From Leptolyngbya ohadii IS1 (GTDB taxonomy: Bacteria; Cyanobacteriota; Cyanobacteriia; Elainellales; Elainellaceae), in assembly GCF_002215035.1 (NCBI RefSeq), contig NZ_NKFP01000006.1:2633080-2697079 (forward strand): a stretch of DNA of 64,000 nucleotides, read 5' to 3'. Shown in pieces: positions 7,498 through 15,758 of the stretch. A model generated the notes under the pieces. That model saw nothing but the letters and a program-made list of their open reading frames with translations. It was not told where the DNA came from and did no database searches. A program made the position numbers and the translations under genes. How positions within the stretch are numbered: position 1 is the first letter of the stretch; every line of letters begins with the position of its first letter.

Positions 7498-7785
7498 ATG
7501 CAAGCACTTCCAGCCATCAGCTATGAAGCGGCGGAGCAATGTGGCAGGGGTAAGGGCGGAAAAGCAGGCGGCAGTTCAGGCGGTAGCCGTCCGGCAAGCG
7601 GCGATCGTCTGGGCTTAAACAATCGCGGTAGAAGCCCAAACTCTCCTTTGTCTGGAGCTGAAGCCGAAATCGCCAGCCGCGCTCTAGCCCGTCGCCTCAG
7701 CGCCCAGGGGCAACGCAATACTCTAGCAGCACGCTCACAGACTCGTGGGGTTAGCCCTGACCTCACCTTTGGCAGAATCCGATAA
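7498..7785 (+). CDS. Tandem small Gly/Lys-rich single-Cys protein, copy 2
   Basis: A 95-residue basic protein, a diverged tandem copy of the preceding gene. It shares LPxIxY, the exact 14-residue block EQCGRGKGGKAGGS, then GGSR; the C-terminal 60 residues are Arg/Ser/Ala-rich and predicted helical (AEAEIASRALARRLSAQG). It again has one cysteine in the conserved block. It is 12 bases after copy 1 and is followed by a terminator at 7807-7838, so ParB-N, radical SAM and both small genes look like one transcription unit, separate from the terminase operon. Confidence 0.75.
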   Translation: MQALPAISYEAAEQCGRGKGGKAGGSSGGSRPASGDRLGLNNRGRSPNSPLSGAEAEIASRALARRLSAQGQRNTLAARSQTRGVSPDLTFGRIR

Positions 7786-7806
7786 TTAAACGGTTTGTAC
7801 AACGGC

Positions 7807-7838
7807 ACGATCGTCTCTACCGGGGGCGATCGTTTTTT
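7807..7838 (+). terminator. Terminator closing the radical SAM/small-protein operon
   Basis: The inverted repeat ACGATCG ... CGATCGT (7807-7813 and 7827-7833) is followed by six T. It separates the radical SAM cassette from terminase. Confidence 0.75.
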
Positions 7839-7901
7839 GTGAGTAGGTGAAAGTAGGAACGATTGGGGCAGGAATACCCCAGGTTTGTCCCAATCTGCCC
7901 C

Positions 7902-8381
7902 ATGTCTGAAAGCCTTGCTCTAACTGAGAAACAGCTTGACGCGATCGCCCTTCTTGCCTCCGGTAAGTCCCAGGTTGCCACAGCAAGGGACATCGGAGTG
8001 GACAGGAAGACGATCGCTCGCTGGATGGCAATTGCCGAATTTAATGCCGAACTGGAGCGGAGACGATCGCGGCTTCAAGAGCAGCACATCTCCCAGGCTG
8101 ACGCACTGCAAGACGAAACGATTAGCCAGTTCTACCAAGACCTGAAGGCATACCGAGAGGCACGGCTCAACATCTACCGAGCCAAACTTTCCAGGGCGGT
8201 AGACATTTTGAAAAAAGCCGGACGGCGGTTTAACGATTTACCAGATGAGGCGATCGCTCCCGGCAGCCTGGTCGGACTCTTTAGCATCGCAGACCAACTC
8301 TCTGAATCCGGGCTGAACGGCTGGGCTGAGATTCTGGCAATTGATGAACTGTTGAAACGACTGGAAGGCAATGGCGAGTAA
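7902..8381 (+). CDS. Terminase small subunit-like protein
   Basis: About 159 residues. The N-terminal helix-turn-helix (LTEKQLDAIALLASGKSQVA, GVDRKTIARWM) is the DNA-binding domain that recognises packaging sites in small terminases; the rest is helical and suited to oligomer formation. I chose the ATG at 7902 (MSESLALTEK) over a TTG at 7863, since the domain begins right after it. It overlaps the large-subunit start by 11 bases, which supports the assignment. Confidence 0.8.
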   Translation: MSESLALTEKQLDAIALLASGKSQVATARDIGVDRKTIARWMAIAEFNAELERRRSRLQEQHISQADALQDETISQFYQDLKAYREARLNIYRAKLSRAVDILKKAGRRFNDLPDEAIAPGSLVGLFSIADQLSESGLNGWAEILAIDELLKRLEGNGE

Positions 8382-9711
8382 GGCAGCACTGAGCCTGGTG
8401 CATGGGCGGATGAGAGAGCAGGCGATCGCGGCAGTCTCCGGCACGATGAAACAACAGCGGGAGAAATCATCGGCAGGCGATCGGGTAAATCTGGCGGCGA
8501 AACTAGTCGAAGGGCTAACCGACTGGGCAAAGCCATTGATGCAGCCCAAGCGCTATAAATGCCTGTATGGTGGGCGCGGGTCTGGCAAGTCGTATGCGGT
8601 TGCCGATGCCCTGCTCATTACTGGGTTAACTCGCAAGATTCGGGTACTTTGCGCTCGCGAATTCCAAAACAGCATTAAGGATTCAGTTCATGCCCTGCTA
8701 AAGGAGCGAATTGCAGAACTGAAGCTGGAGAGCTTCTACAGAGTTCAGGAAGCGGCGATCGTTGGTGTGAACGGTTCACAGTTCATCTTCAAAGGAGTTC
8801 GGCTCAATGTGCAGTCGGTTAAGTCGATGTCAGGACTAACCCACTGCTGGATTGAGGAAGGGCAAACCATCTCTGCTGAATCGTGGCAGGTGCTAATCCC
8901 CACCATTCGAGAGGAAGGCTCTGAAGTTTGGGTCACATTCAACCCACTGAATGAGTCCGATACGGTTTATCAAGAGTTAGTAGCAACGCCGCGATCGAAT
9001 GCCTACGTTGAGCGCGTCAACTGGGACAGGAACCCCCATTTCCCAAAGGTTCTGGACGATGAACGGCGGCATATGCAGGCAACTGACCCGGACGCTTACT
9101 ATCACATCTGGGAAGGCGGATTCTGGGAGAAATCGGATGCTCAGATTCTTGCCGGGAAGTGGGTGGTGGATGACTTCGAGCCTGGGGAGGACTGGAACGG
9201 ACCTTATTTCGGGGCTGACTTCGGATTCGCCAAAGATCCCACAACTCTCGTCAAATGCTGGGTGCATGGCAATCGGCTCTATATTGAGCGCGAATCGTAT
9301 GCCGTGGGACTGGAGATTGACTGCACTGCCGATCGGTGGAAGCTGGATGTGCCGGGGTGCGAAAACTTTGTGGTTCGCGCTGACTCTGCCAGACCTGACT
9401 CAATCTCCTACCTGAAGCGACACGGCATCCACCGTATTGAGGGAGCTGCTAAGCGAGCCAACAGCGTAGAGGATGGCATCGCTCACCTGAGAAGCTACGA
9501 AAAGATCGTGATTCATCCCAGGTGCAAGCGCACGGCAGAGGAGGCACGGCTCTACAGCTACAAGACCGATCGGCTCACGGGCGATGTGTTGCCGATCGTC
9601 CTGGATGCCCATAACCACTGCATTGATTCCCTGCGGTATGCCTTGGAGCCAATGATTCGCCCGATCGCCCCAGTTCGCCGCTATTCTCCTACAGTGGCTC
9701 GGAATTGGTAG
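8371..9711 (+). CDS. terL: Terminase large subunit (PBSX-like)
   Basis: A 446-residue packaging motor. The ATPase half has Walker A GGRGSGKS (residues about 67-74), Walker B LTHCWIEEG (about 152-160) and coupling motif VTFNPL. The C-terminal RNase H-like nuclease half has acidic motifs in GADFGFAKDPT, RADSARPDS and HNHCIDSLRYAL. The family is PBSX/SPP1-type large terminases. Both domains are intact. Its stop TAG is directly followed by the stop of the convergent HNH gene. Confidence 0.95.
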   Translation: MASKAALSLVHGRMREQAIAAVSGTMKQQREKSSAGDRVNLAAKLVEGLTDWAKPLMQPKRYKCLYGGRGSGKSYAVADALLITGLTRKIRVLCAREFQNSIKDSVHALLKERIAELKLESFYRVQEAAIVGVNGSQFIFKGVRLNVQSVKSMSGLTHCWIEEGQTISAESWQVLIPTIREEGSEVWVTFNPLNESDTVYQELVATPRSNAYVERVNWDRNPHFPKVLDDERRHMQATDPDAYYHIWEGGFWEKSDAQILAGKWVVDDFEPGEDWNGPYFGADFGFAKDPTTLVKCWVHGNRLYIERESYAVGLEIDCTADRWKLDVPGCENFVVRADSARPDSISYLKRHGIHRIEGAAKRANSVEDGIAHLRSYEKIVIHPRCKRTAEEARLYSYKTDRLTGDVLPIVLDAHNHCIDSLRYALEPMIRPIAPVRRYSPTVARNW

Positions 9712-10566
9712 CTAGAGCAAAGGAATCTGACTATAGGTAGCCTGCGTCTTTCCCAGTACCTTGAGAATGGCTTGCCATCGCTTCTTAGAGTAGAACGATT
9801 GCTGGACGTACCACTGGTAGGCATCCCGATCACCTTTTGAGCTGTTGCACGATCGACAGCAAGGGAGCAAGTTGTTTAGTGCCTCCGGTCCACCGACGTT
9901 AAGAGCAATAAAGTGGTCAATCGTTAGCTTCTTGTTGGTGCTAGAGCAGTAAGCACATGAATTTTGAAACTGCTGAAACCTATACTTCAACTGCTCTTGG
10001 CTGTAGGGAGCTTGGTAAACCGATCGCCGATTGGCTTTGCGTCTGCGTTCGCGTTCACGATATCTCGATTTGTTTGCAAAATAATGCTGCGATCTGACCA
10101 GCCTGATTCTGGACTTGTTGGTGTGGTAGTAGAGCTTTTGACGTTCTTTCGGCTTTCCAGTCTTCCTTTCTTCCTTGCGCCTGGAGGCAATCGCCTCTCC
10201 ATTAGCTCTGCGATACTCAATCGCCTCCAATCTCAATCGCTCCCTGTTTTGCTCTCGATACGTCTTGGCGTACTCTAATCGGGCTTCACGCTCCTTCTGG
10301 TATCGAGCTTTGCTTATCTGTGCAAACTTTTGGCGGTTACCCTGATATCTATCTCTCCTGTACTGATTAATCCGGTCGCGGTTTTCAGCACAGTATTGCT
10401 TCCTTCGCTCTCTATTAAGGGCTTGTCGATACCTAGAGCATTCCAGGCACTCATTGTTTTTGATGTACCTGACGCTTCTACCGTCTCCGTAATCGTGCTT
10501 CCGTCTGCACAGTATGCCGAGATGAAACTTGCTTGGGTCAAAACCCAAGTCACCTAAACTATTCAT
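9712..10566 (-). CDS. HNH homing-type endonuclease 1
   Basis: About 284 residues. A Cys-rich N-terminus (LCRRKH ... CLECSRYR) is followed by a long, highly basic helical region rich in Arg/Lys/Tyr, probably wrapping DNA. The C-terminal HNH nuclease has CAYC, LTIDHFIALNVGG, NLLPCCRSCNSSKG. I chose the ATG at 10566 because AAGGA lies at proper spacing and is too close to the ATG at 10572. It is reversed between terL and portal, a common site for free-standing homing endonucleases. Its stop codon abuts the terL stop (TAG/CTA), so insertion left terL intact. Confidence 0.88.
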   Translation of the reverse strand: MNSLGDLGFDPSKFHLGILCRRKHDYGDGRSVRYIKNNECLECSRYRQALNRERRKQYCAENRDRINQYRRDRYQGNRQKFAQISKARYQKEREARLEYAKTYREQNRERLRLEAIEYRRANGEAIASRRKEERKTGKPKERQKLYYHTNKSRIRLVRSQHYFANKSRYRERERRRKANRRSVYQAPYSQEQLKYRFQQFQNSCAYCSSTNKKLTIDHFIALNVGGPEALNNLLPCCRSCNSSKGDRDAYQWYVQQSFYSKKRWQAILKVLGKTQATYSQIPLL

Positions 10567-10728
10567 AGCCATGTCCTTACATAACTAAGGGAATGGTCAG
10601 CGATCGCCATCTGTTACCAGCAGAATGGCGATCGCGCTCTACCAATTATAGTCTGAAACGCTGACTCTGCAAGGTTTTGGGCTGTCATACTGAAGTGGGA
10701 ATCATGAGCAGGTAGCCGCAGTAAGCTC
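10567..10728. other. Gap between HNH 1 and portal gene
   Basis: A 162-base gap holding a short inverted repeat with HIP1 sequences (GCGATCGCCATC at about 10599-10610 and GATGGCGATCGC-type at 10626-10637), probably a hairpin, plus the start region of both divergent genes. If HNH 1 is a recent insertion, this is where its right border lies. No promoter can be named. Confidence 0.4.
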
Positions 10729-12273
10729 ATGACACCTAAGACTTCCAGCACCACTCTTAAGGATGTCCAGGAGAACCTGGATATGTTTTGGGGAAACCAT
10801 TTTAAAACCTGGGTTGGACCCAAGATTCCTGCTACTGTGCCACAAGCCGCTGAGAAGATGGCTGAGATTGAGCGAATCTTTATGTCGGCAAACCTAGTAG
10901 CGGAATGTGTTGGTAACTGGAAGGATGGGCTGATCTCTGAAGACTTCGTGTGGTATCTCAAGGGGACAGACGGGCAGCGTATCGACACCAAAGCAGGAGC
11001 AAATCAATCGGCAGCAGCGGCAGAGCTTCAGCTTCAGCGATGGCTGGACTGGGTAGAGCAACAGGCGATCGCCGCTGACCCTACCAGCACCAATTTTCAG
11101 CAGACTGACCCCTGGAGTGAGTTCGTTCTATCCCTCGGAGTTACAGGTCAGGGAAACCTGCGGCTCTGGCAGCCACGCCGCTACGAGAATGACCCTGACC
11201 CCATCCATCGCATTCATCTTCACTCTCCCAAGACTGGCTCAGTTGCGGTTGAGCGCGATGATGACGGGTTTGTAGAATCAATTACCTATACTTACGGCGA
11301 AAGTAAAAAAGAAATCCAAACTCTGAATGAGCAGGGCAGAGTAGTTGTTCAGACCGTGAACGCATCGGGTGAGCAGGAAGCTGAAGACCTTGAGATTGAC
11401 ACGGGCGGACGCTGGACAATTCAGCAGGTAACAAGTCCCTCACTGCTGACCAAGCCGATTAAGCAGAAGCAAAACGCTATTAATCACAGCCTGACAATGA
11501 AACTGCGAAATCAGGAGCTTTCCGGCTTCAGAGAGCGCACGTTTCTCAATGCCCAATCGCCGGGTGAGTGGGTGGATGATCCAAAGGCTCCAGGTGGGCA
11601 GCGGTTTGTCCCCAGCAATGAGCCGATGGAGCGCGGACCGGGTTACGACAACTACGTTTACGGTGTGCCAACGGGCGATAGTTCCAGTTCGAGCTACACA
11701 AATCCCCAGGTGCATGAATCTCAACCCATCTCAGTCGCAACCTTCAAGGAAGGCATTGAGATCGATCGGGTGCTGATGTACCTGGAATTTAAGCAAGGGC
11801 ACCTGCTAAGTCAGGGCGATGGTGGTTTGTCGGGTGAGTCTCGAATTCAGATGCGGCAGGGCTTTGAACTGTACCTGAAGGGCTTCAAGCGTCGGATTGA
11901 GAGCGCGATCGCCAACATCCTCAATATCGTCCTCAAAATTTTGGGCTATGAAGGCTTCGAGGTGGTGGTAGAGCTACGAATCACTACAGGCAAGCTGACC
12001 AGCGATGAGCGGCAGATCATCATCAGCGAGTATCAGGCAGGACTGATGAGCCGTGCGACTGCGATGGCGATGCTGGGTTCGACTGACCCGGACAGTGAAT
12101 TGCAGCTCATCGAAGAAGAACAACAACAGCAGGCTGCGAGGCGATCGCCCCTTAATGACCCATTTCAACTAGGAGACGGCAATGACACCGGAGCAGCCCG
12201 AACAGGAGCAGAACCAAGGGCAGGAACTAACGATCCGGCTGGAGGTGGAGAGACAGGCACCGCAGCAGCGTAA
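10729..12273 (+). CDS. Phage portal protein
   Basis: A 514-residue protein placed between terminase and Mu F-like protein, the invariant position of the portal. Visible portal traits are the long central region with ITYTYGESKKEIQTL beta ribbon, the KQNAINHSLTMKLRNQEL helix, and the helical stem/crown region (RRIESAIANILNIVLKILGY). The last 50 residues are low-complexity Gln/Glu/Gly/Ala. It forms the dodecameric ring for DNA entry. The assignment rests on order, size and these features. Confidence 0.85.
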   Translation: MTPKTSSTTLKDVQENLDMFWGNHFKTWVGPKIPATVPQAAEKMAEIERIFMSANLVAECVGNWKDGLISEDFVWYLKGTDGQRIDTKAGANQSAAAAELQLQRWLDWVEQQAIAADPTSTNFQQTDPWSEFVLSLGVTGQGNLRLWQPRRYENDPDPIHRIHLHSPKTGSVAVERDDDGFVESITYTYGESKKEIQTLNEQGRVVVQTVNASGEQEAEDLEIDTGGRWTIQQVTSPSLLTKPIKQKQNAINHSLTMKLRNQELSGFRERTFLNAQSPGEWVDDPKAPGGQRFVPSNEPMERGPGYDNYVYGVPTGDSSSSSYTNPQVHESQPISVATFKEGIEIDRVLMYLEFKQGHLLSQGDGGLSGESRIQMRQGFELYLKGFKRRIESAIANILNIVLKILGYEGFEVVVELRITTGKLTSDERQIIISEYQAGLMSRATAMAMLGSTDPDSELQLIEEEQQQQAARRSPLNDPFQLGDGNDTGAARTGAEPRAGTNDPAGGGETGTAAA

Positions 12274-12421
12274 CTTCGTGATTCCGGGCTGTGCCACGAC
12301 GATTTGCTGCACTGAAGATGAAGGTTTAAGCGTCGATCAGTTGCTCTCGATCGTCTTCAGCTTGGCTCACTCGAATCCTGATGCAAAGGTTGATTTCTGG
12401 ATTAAGGTGATGCCCGAATGA
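12182..12421 (+). CDS. Small protein overlapping the portal 3' end
   Basis: A 79-residue ORF in a different frame from the portal gene, overlapping its last 92 bases. A good Shine-Dalgarno (AGGAGA at 12171-12176) precedes the ATG, and its stop overlaps the start of the next gene (ATGA at 12418-12421), so translation coupling is complete on both sides. Its first 30 residues are the alternative-frame reading of the portal low-complexity tail. The C-terminal half (LSVDQLLSIVFSLAHSNPDA) looks like a folded segment. The function is unknown. Confidence 0.6.
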   Translation: MTPEQPEQEQNQGQELTIRLEVERQAPQQRNFVIPGCATTICCTEDEGLSVDQLLSIVFSLAHSNPDAKVDFWIKVMPE

Positions 12422-13338
12422 ACCGTGAAACGCTGGCACTGGCAGAGCGGTATGACAGGCTGGCTCGCGACCTGGAAGACCAGACGATCGACCGCCTCGA
12501 TCGAGCGATTGACCAAAGTTACCGCAATCTAGAGCGGGAGTTCTTGCGGCAATACCCAGAGATGCAAGCTCAAGGCAGTCTGTTGGCATCGCAACGGCGA
12601 GCAGTGCTGATGAATGACCTCTCTGCCCTGCTTGCCATCATTCGCCCAGAGCAGGCGGAAGAGTATGAGCAGCTATTCCAGCGGATGATTGTGGCTGCGA
12701 GCGGGTTGGGTGGCGACCTGGCAGGAGCCATGCTGGAGGCAATCGCCCCAGACAGCTTTGCCAGAGCTTTTGCAGGCATCAACCTTGAGGCAGTAGCTCT
12801 CCAGGCGAGAGATGGGGCACGGCGGCTCTACCGTTACAACGAAGAATTTCAGGGCAAGGCATCGGCGATCGTTGAACAGGGCTTAATTCAGGGATGGGGT
12901 GCAAGGCGAGTCGCTGATAGCCTGCGATCGGAGATGGGAGTCGCCAAGTTCAACGCCGAGCGCATTGCCCGGACTGAGGTGATGTCTGCCCTGAACGATG
13001 GGGCACAGCTTCGTTATCAACAAGCCGGAATAGAAGCGGTGCAGTGGGTTGTCACACCTTCCGAAGGGCTGTGCCCAATTTGCGCTGCAAGGAATGGGCA
13101 GGTTTATCCAATCGGCAAGGTGCGTGTCCCCATCCACCCCTTTGATCGTTGCCTGCTTTTACCGTGGCGACGGGAGTGGCAGGAGGCTGGACTGACCGAT
13201 GACGAATTTACCGCAGACTACCGCAATCGGGTGCTAAGGGAACTGAAAGCAGGCGGCAAACAGGCACAGGACAGGGTTGCAGCGTTTGAGAAAGCGGGAG
13301 GACTGGAGAAGCCCCCAACTCCGATCTGGAAGCCCTAG
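12418..13338 (+). CDS. Mu F-like minor head protein (SPP1 gp7 type)
   Basis: A 306-residue protein. The N-terminal half is helical. The C-terminal half is the phage Mu F domain: AERIARTEVMSALNDGAQL, WVVTPSEGLCPICAARNGQ (CxxC), PIHPFDRCLLLPW. Such proteins bind the portal, enter the capsid and help early DNA delivery; some are substrates or carriers of toxin domains, but none is fused here. The gene starts within the stop of the preceding small gene. Family and position agree. Confidence 0.92.
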   Translation: MNRETLALAERYDRLARDLEDQTIDRLDRAIDQSYRNLEREFLRQYPEMQAQGSLLASQRRAVLMNDLSALLAIIRPEQAEEYEQLFQRMIVAASGLGGDLAGAMLEAIAPDSFARAFAGINLEAVALQARDGARRLYRYNEEFQGKASAIVEQGLIQGWGARRVADSLRSEMGVAKFNAERIARTEVMSALNDGAQLRYQQAGIEAVQWVVTPSEGLCPICAARNGQVYPIGKVRVPIHPFDRCLLLPWRREWQEAGLTDDEFTADYRNRVLRELKAGGKQAQDRVAAFEKAGGLEKPPTPIWKP

Positions 13339-13351
13339 TGGGAACGTTGCC
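13337..13351 (+). repeat. 15-base intergenic motif, copy 1
   Basis: agtgggaacgttgcc overlaps the stop of the Mu F-like gene. An identical 15-mer occurs at 18047-18061, again just after a stop codon. It may be a promoter element, processing site or protein-binding site. Confidence 0.6.
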
Positions 13352-13377
13352 AGCAGAAATTAAGGCAATTCCCACAC

Positions 13378-14079
13378 ATGAAATTCAGCGAAGCTCTGGC
13401 AGCTATCAAGGCTCTCGATAATGGCTCTGAACTGGCTTCAGCCATTGAGGGGGAAGTTGAGGGACTGAAAAGTAAGAATTACGAAATCATTGGCGAAAAG
13501 CGCAACGTAACCACCAAAGCTCAAACCCTTGAGACAACGGTGATGGCGATCGCCAAAGTTGCAGGCATTGAGGGCGATCTGGAATCTGTCCTTGCTGCAC
13601 TTGAGCCGAAGGTGCGTGAGTCGCTGCAAAAGCTGACCACCGCTGAAACCAAACTCACTGAAGCAGAAACCCGTGCAACTGAGGCACAGGGCAAGCTAAA
13701 CAGCTTTGAGCGTAAAGCCAAGCTGAGCGAGATTGCCACCGCAGCCGGAGCCAATCCAGCCGTGCTGGAAAAGCTGCTGGGAGACAAGTTCGACCAACTC
13801 AAGGTTGAAGGTGAGGGTGATGCCCGTGTGGTGAAGCTGGGCGATAAGCCACTGAAGGAAGCGGTTGCGGCTGATGAATCGCTGAAGCTGTTTGAAGCGG
13901 CTCTATTTCCGGCTGCATCTGCGAGTCCGTCGCCTGCTCCGTCGCCTGCTCCTGCTGCCAAGCTGCCGGGTGGCAGTCCTCACGGGAAAACTGACAACAA
14001 GAAAGATTTGCTCTCCACCTACTCAGAGAAGAACTACGGCGGGGCAAAAGCTTTAAACCAAAAAGCTGCTGGCAGCTAA
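13378..14079 (+). CDS. Capsid scaffold protein (putative)
   Basis: A 233-residue protein located between the minor head protein and decoration/capsid genes. A predicted long coiled coil (residues about 20-120, Lys/Glu/Ala/Thr heptads such as LTTAETKLTEAETRATEAQG) is followed by a Pro/Ala/Ser linker (ASASPSPAPSPAPAAK) and a basic tail. Position and helical, charged composition are those of phage scaffolds (GPO/gp20-like), which nucleate capsid assembly and then leave. No protease domain is visible. Confidence 0.75.
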   Translation: MKFSEALAAIKALDNGSELASAIEGEVEGLKSKNYEIIGEKRNVTTKAQTLETTVMAIAKVAGIEGDLESVLAALEPKVRESLQKLTTAETKLTEAETRATEAQGKLNSFERKAKLSEIATAAGANPAVLEKLLGDKFDQLKVEGEGDARVVKLGDKPLKEAVAADESLKLFEAALFPAASASPSPAPSPAPAAKLPGGSPHGKTDNKKDLLSTYSEKNYGGAKALNQKAAGS

Positions 14080-14084
14080 CGTCT

Positions 14085-14099
14085 GATGCGTTGGACGCA
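14085..14099 (+). promoter_or_regulatory. Perfect hairpin between scaffold and decoration genes
   Basis: ATGCGT-TGG-ACGCAT (near 14088-14102) forms a six-base-pair stem with a three-base loop. It has no T run, so it is more likely an mRNA stability or partial attenuation element setting the scaffold:capsid ratio than a terminator. The boundaries are accurate to a few bases. Confidence 0.35.
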
Positions 14100-14133
14100 T
14101 TGGCGACGCAAACCCTACCCCATCTAATCAACT

Positions 14134-14529
14134 ATGCCTGGAGTTACCTGGAAATCTAGCGCGGTACAAATGCCGGAGTGGGCAGCTTGCCAATTAGAAG
14201 CTGAAAACCTCCTGCCTGCCGGAACTCAGCTCAATCTGTCTCAATTCACGCCAAACGCTCAAGGGCAGGTCGTCGTCCCTTCTGGAACCTTGCTGGGACG
14301 CACCTACACTGAGCGAGCAGCAGGCACGGGCTTTGGTCCTGCACTGGAAACGGACGATGAAATCTTTATTGTGGCGTTTCAGGTTGAGCGTGGCGAAATC
14401 GACGCTGGCGTAACGTTTGTGCGGCATCAGCGATTGGTGTATGAGAACAAACTGCCGGGCTGGGATGGGTTTGACGCTGACACGAAAGCCAAAGTCCGAT
14501 CGCTCTATCAGTGCATCGTTTCTGCCTAG
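14134..14529 (+). CDS. Head decoration/stabilisation protein (putative)
   Basis: A 131-residue protein with a beta-rich pattern, in the position of lambda gpD-like or Mu-type capsid decoration proteins, directly before the major capsid gene. Features include an extended N-terminal arm, a GQVVVPSGTLLGRTY strand pair and a DDEIFIVAFQVE strand. It probably trimerises on the capsid surface. The assignment rests on position and size. Confidence 0.6.
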   Translation: MPGVTWKSSAVQMPEWAACQLEAENLLPAGTQLNLSQFTPNAQGQVVVPSGTLLGRTYTERAAGTGFGPALETDDEIFIVAFQVERGEIDAGVTFVRHQRLVYENKLPGWDGFDADTKAKVRSLYQCIVSA

Positions 14530-14585
14530 TAGTTAGGCAATCTCAACCCTCAAAAACACACGATTACTAACTCACAAAGCAGACG

Positions 14586-15758
14586 ATGAAGACTTTTTAC
14601 GAACTCTACGAAGAACTGCAAGAAGACCGCTATTTTGAGCGGCTTGCCCTGAATCCGCAAGCTCAGTTTGGCTCTGAAGATCAGCCGTTGCTGGGTGCAT
14701 CGCTGCTGCCAGAGCGACTGGTTGAGCAAAACTCCTTTGAAGAAACGCAGGTGCGCTACCGGACTCAGCCTGCACTGGACAACAACCGCTATTCGCCGAC
14801 TCAGAAGCAGGCAAGCGGGCATCTGGTTGGTTCGTTCCGGGTAGACCTGGGACACACCGACACTCAGAAGGAGTTCACAGGTAAGGATCACGATGACCTG
14901 ATTAAGCTTCTGGAGCGCGATAGCGACATGGAAGCAACGATGCGGGTGATTCGCTGGTCAGACAATGAGCTGGTCCGTCCCCACGTTTTCAAGAACGAGA
15001 TCCAGCGGTGGCAGGCTCTCCTGAAAGCTCAGGTGATTCGTCGGACTAGCGATGGGGCGATGGAGCCGATCGACTACTACCGTCCAGCCGATCACTACGT
15101 TGAAGTTCCGGGTGGGACGGCAGCAACTCCGGCAGGCTGGTACAGCAACAACTACGACCCGTTCGACGATATTGAGGCGGGTGTAGAGAAGCTGGAAGGC
15201 AAAGGCTATCAGGTAACTGGGATGTACAGCACAGGCTACTTGGCTCGCGTGCTGCGCCGTAATGCCAAAGTGATTGGACGTTCCACTTCGATTAGCGTGA
15301 ATGCCGACGGGCAAATCACCAGCACAACCAACCGGGTCAGCAATTCGGTGCTGGATGAAATCATGCTGGATGAAGCTTATCCGACAATTACCCGCTACAA
15401 CGGCGGCTATGAGAGCGCGACAGGCTTCAAGCGGTACATGGAGCTGGACACTGACGGCGATTACCTGCTGCTAGTTGGCTCTACCCAACGTCAATACGAC
15501 CTAGCAACTGACTATGTGGGCACGTCTGCTGCTGATGTGGGCGAGTTCGCCGATGGTGCGATCGTGCTGCCCAATACGCTGGGCTACTACGGAGTTGGGC
15601 GCAACGTGGGCGAGAGCAACCCCGGACGCACAATCACTACCTGGATGCAGGACAAGAAGCCAAAAGGGATGGGCGGTGAATCCTACCAGGCTGGACTCCC
15701 TGTGATTGCTGAACCGCAAGCCTACTACGTCATTAAGGTCAAGCGACCCACTCCCTAA
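14586..15758 (+). CDS. Major capsid protein (HK97 fold)
   Basis: A 390-residue protein following scaffold and decoration genes, the canonical site of the major capsid protein. Recognisable parts are the N-terminal arm (YFERLALNPQAQFG), the FSRV-type strand FRVDLGHTDTQKEF, a long spine helix (DDLIKLLERDSDMEATMRVI), and a C-terminal P-domain stretch ending QAYYVIKVKRPTP. It lacks an obvious protease fusion. It would form the icosahedral shell that packages DNA through the portal. Confidence 0.82.
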   Translation: MKTFYELYEELQEDRYFERLALNPQAQFGSEDQPLLGASLLPERLVEQNSFEETQVRYRTQPALDNNRYSPTQKQASGHLVGSFRVDLGHTDTQKEFTGKDHDDLIKLLERDSDMEATMRVIRWSDNELVRPHVFKNEIQRWQALLKAQVIRRTSDGAMEPIDYYRPADHYVEVPGGTAATPAGWYSNNYDPFDDIEAGVEKLEGKGYQVTGMYSTGYLARVLRRNAKVIGRSTSISVNADGQITSTTNRVSNSVLDEIMLDEAYPTITRYNGGYESATGFKRYMELDTDGDYLLLVGSTQRQYDLATDYVGTSAADVGEFADGAIVLPNTLGYYGVGRNVGESNPGRTITTWMQDKKPKGMGGESYQAGLPVIAEPQAYYVIKVKRPTP

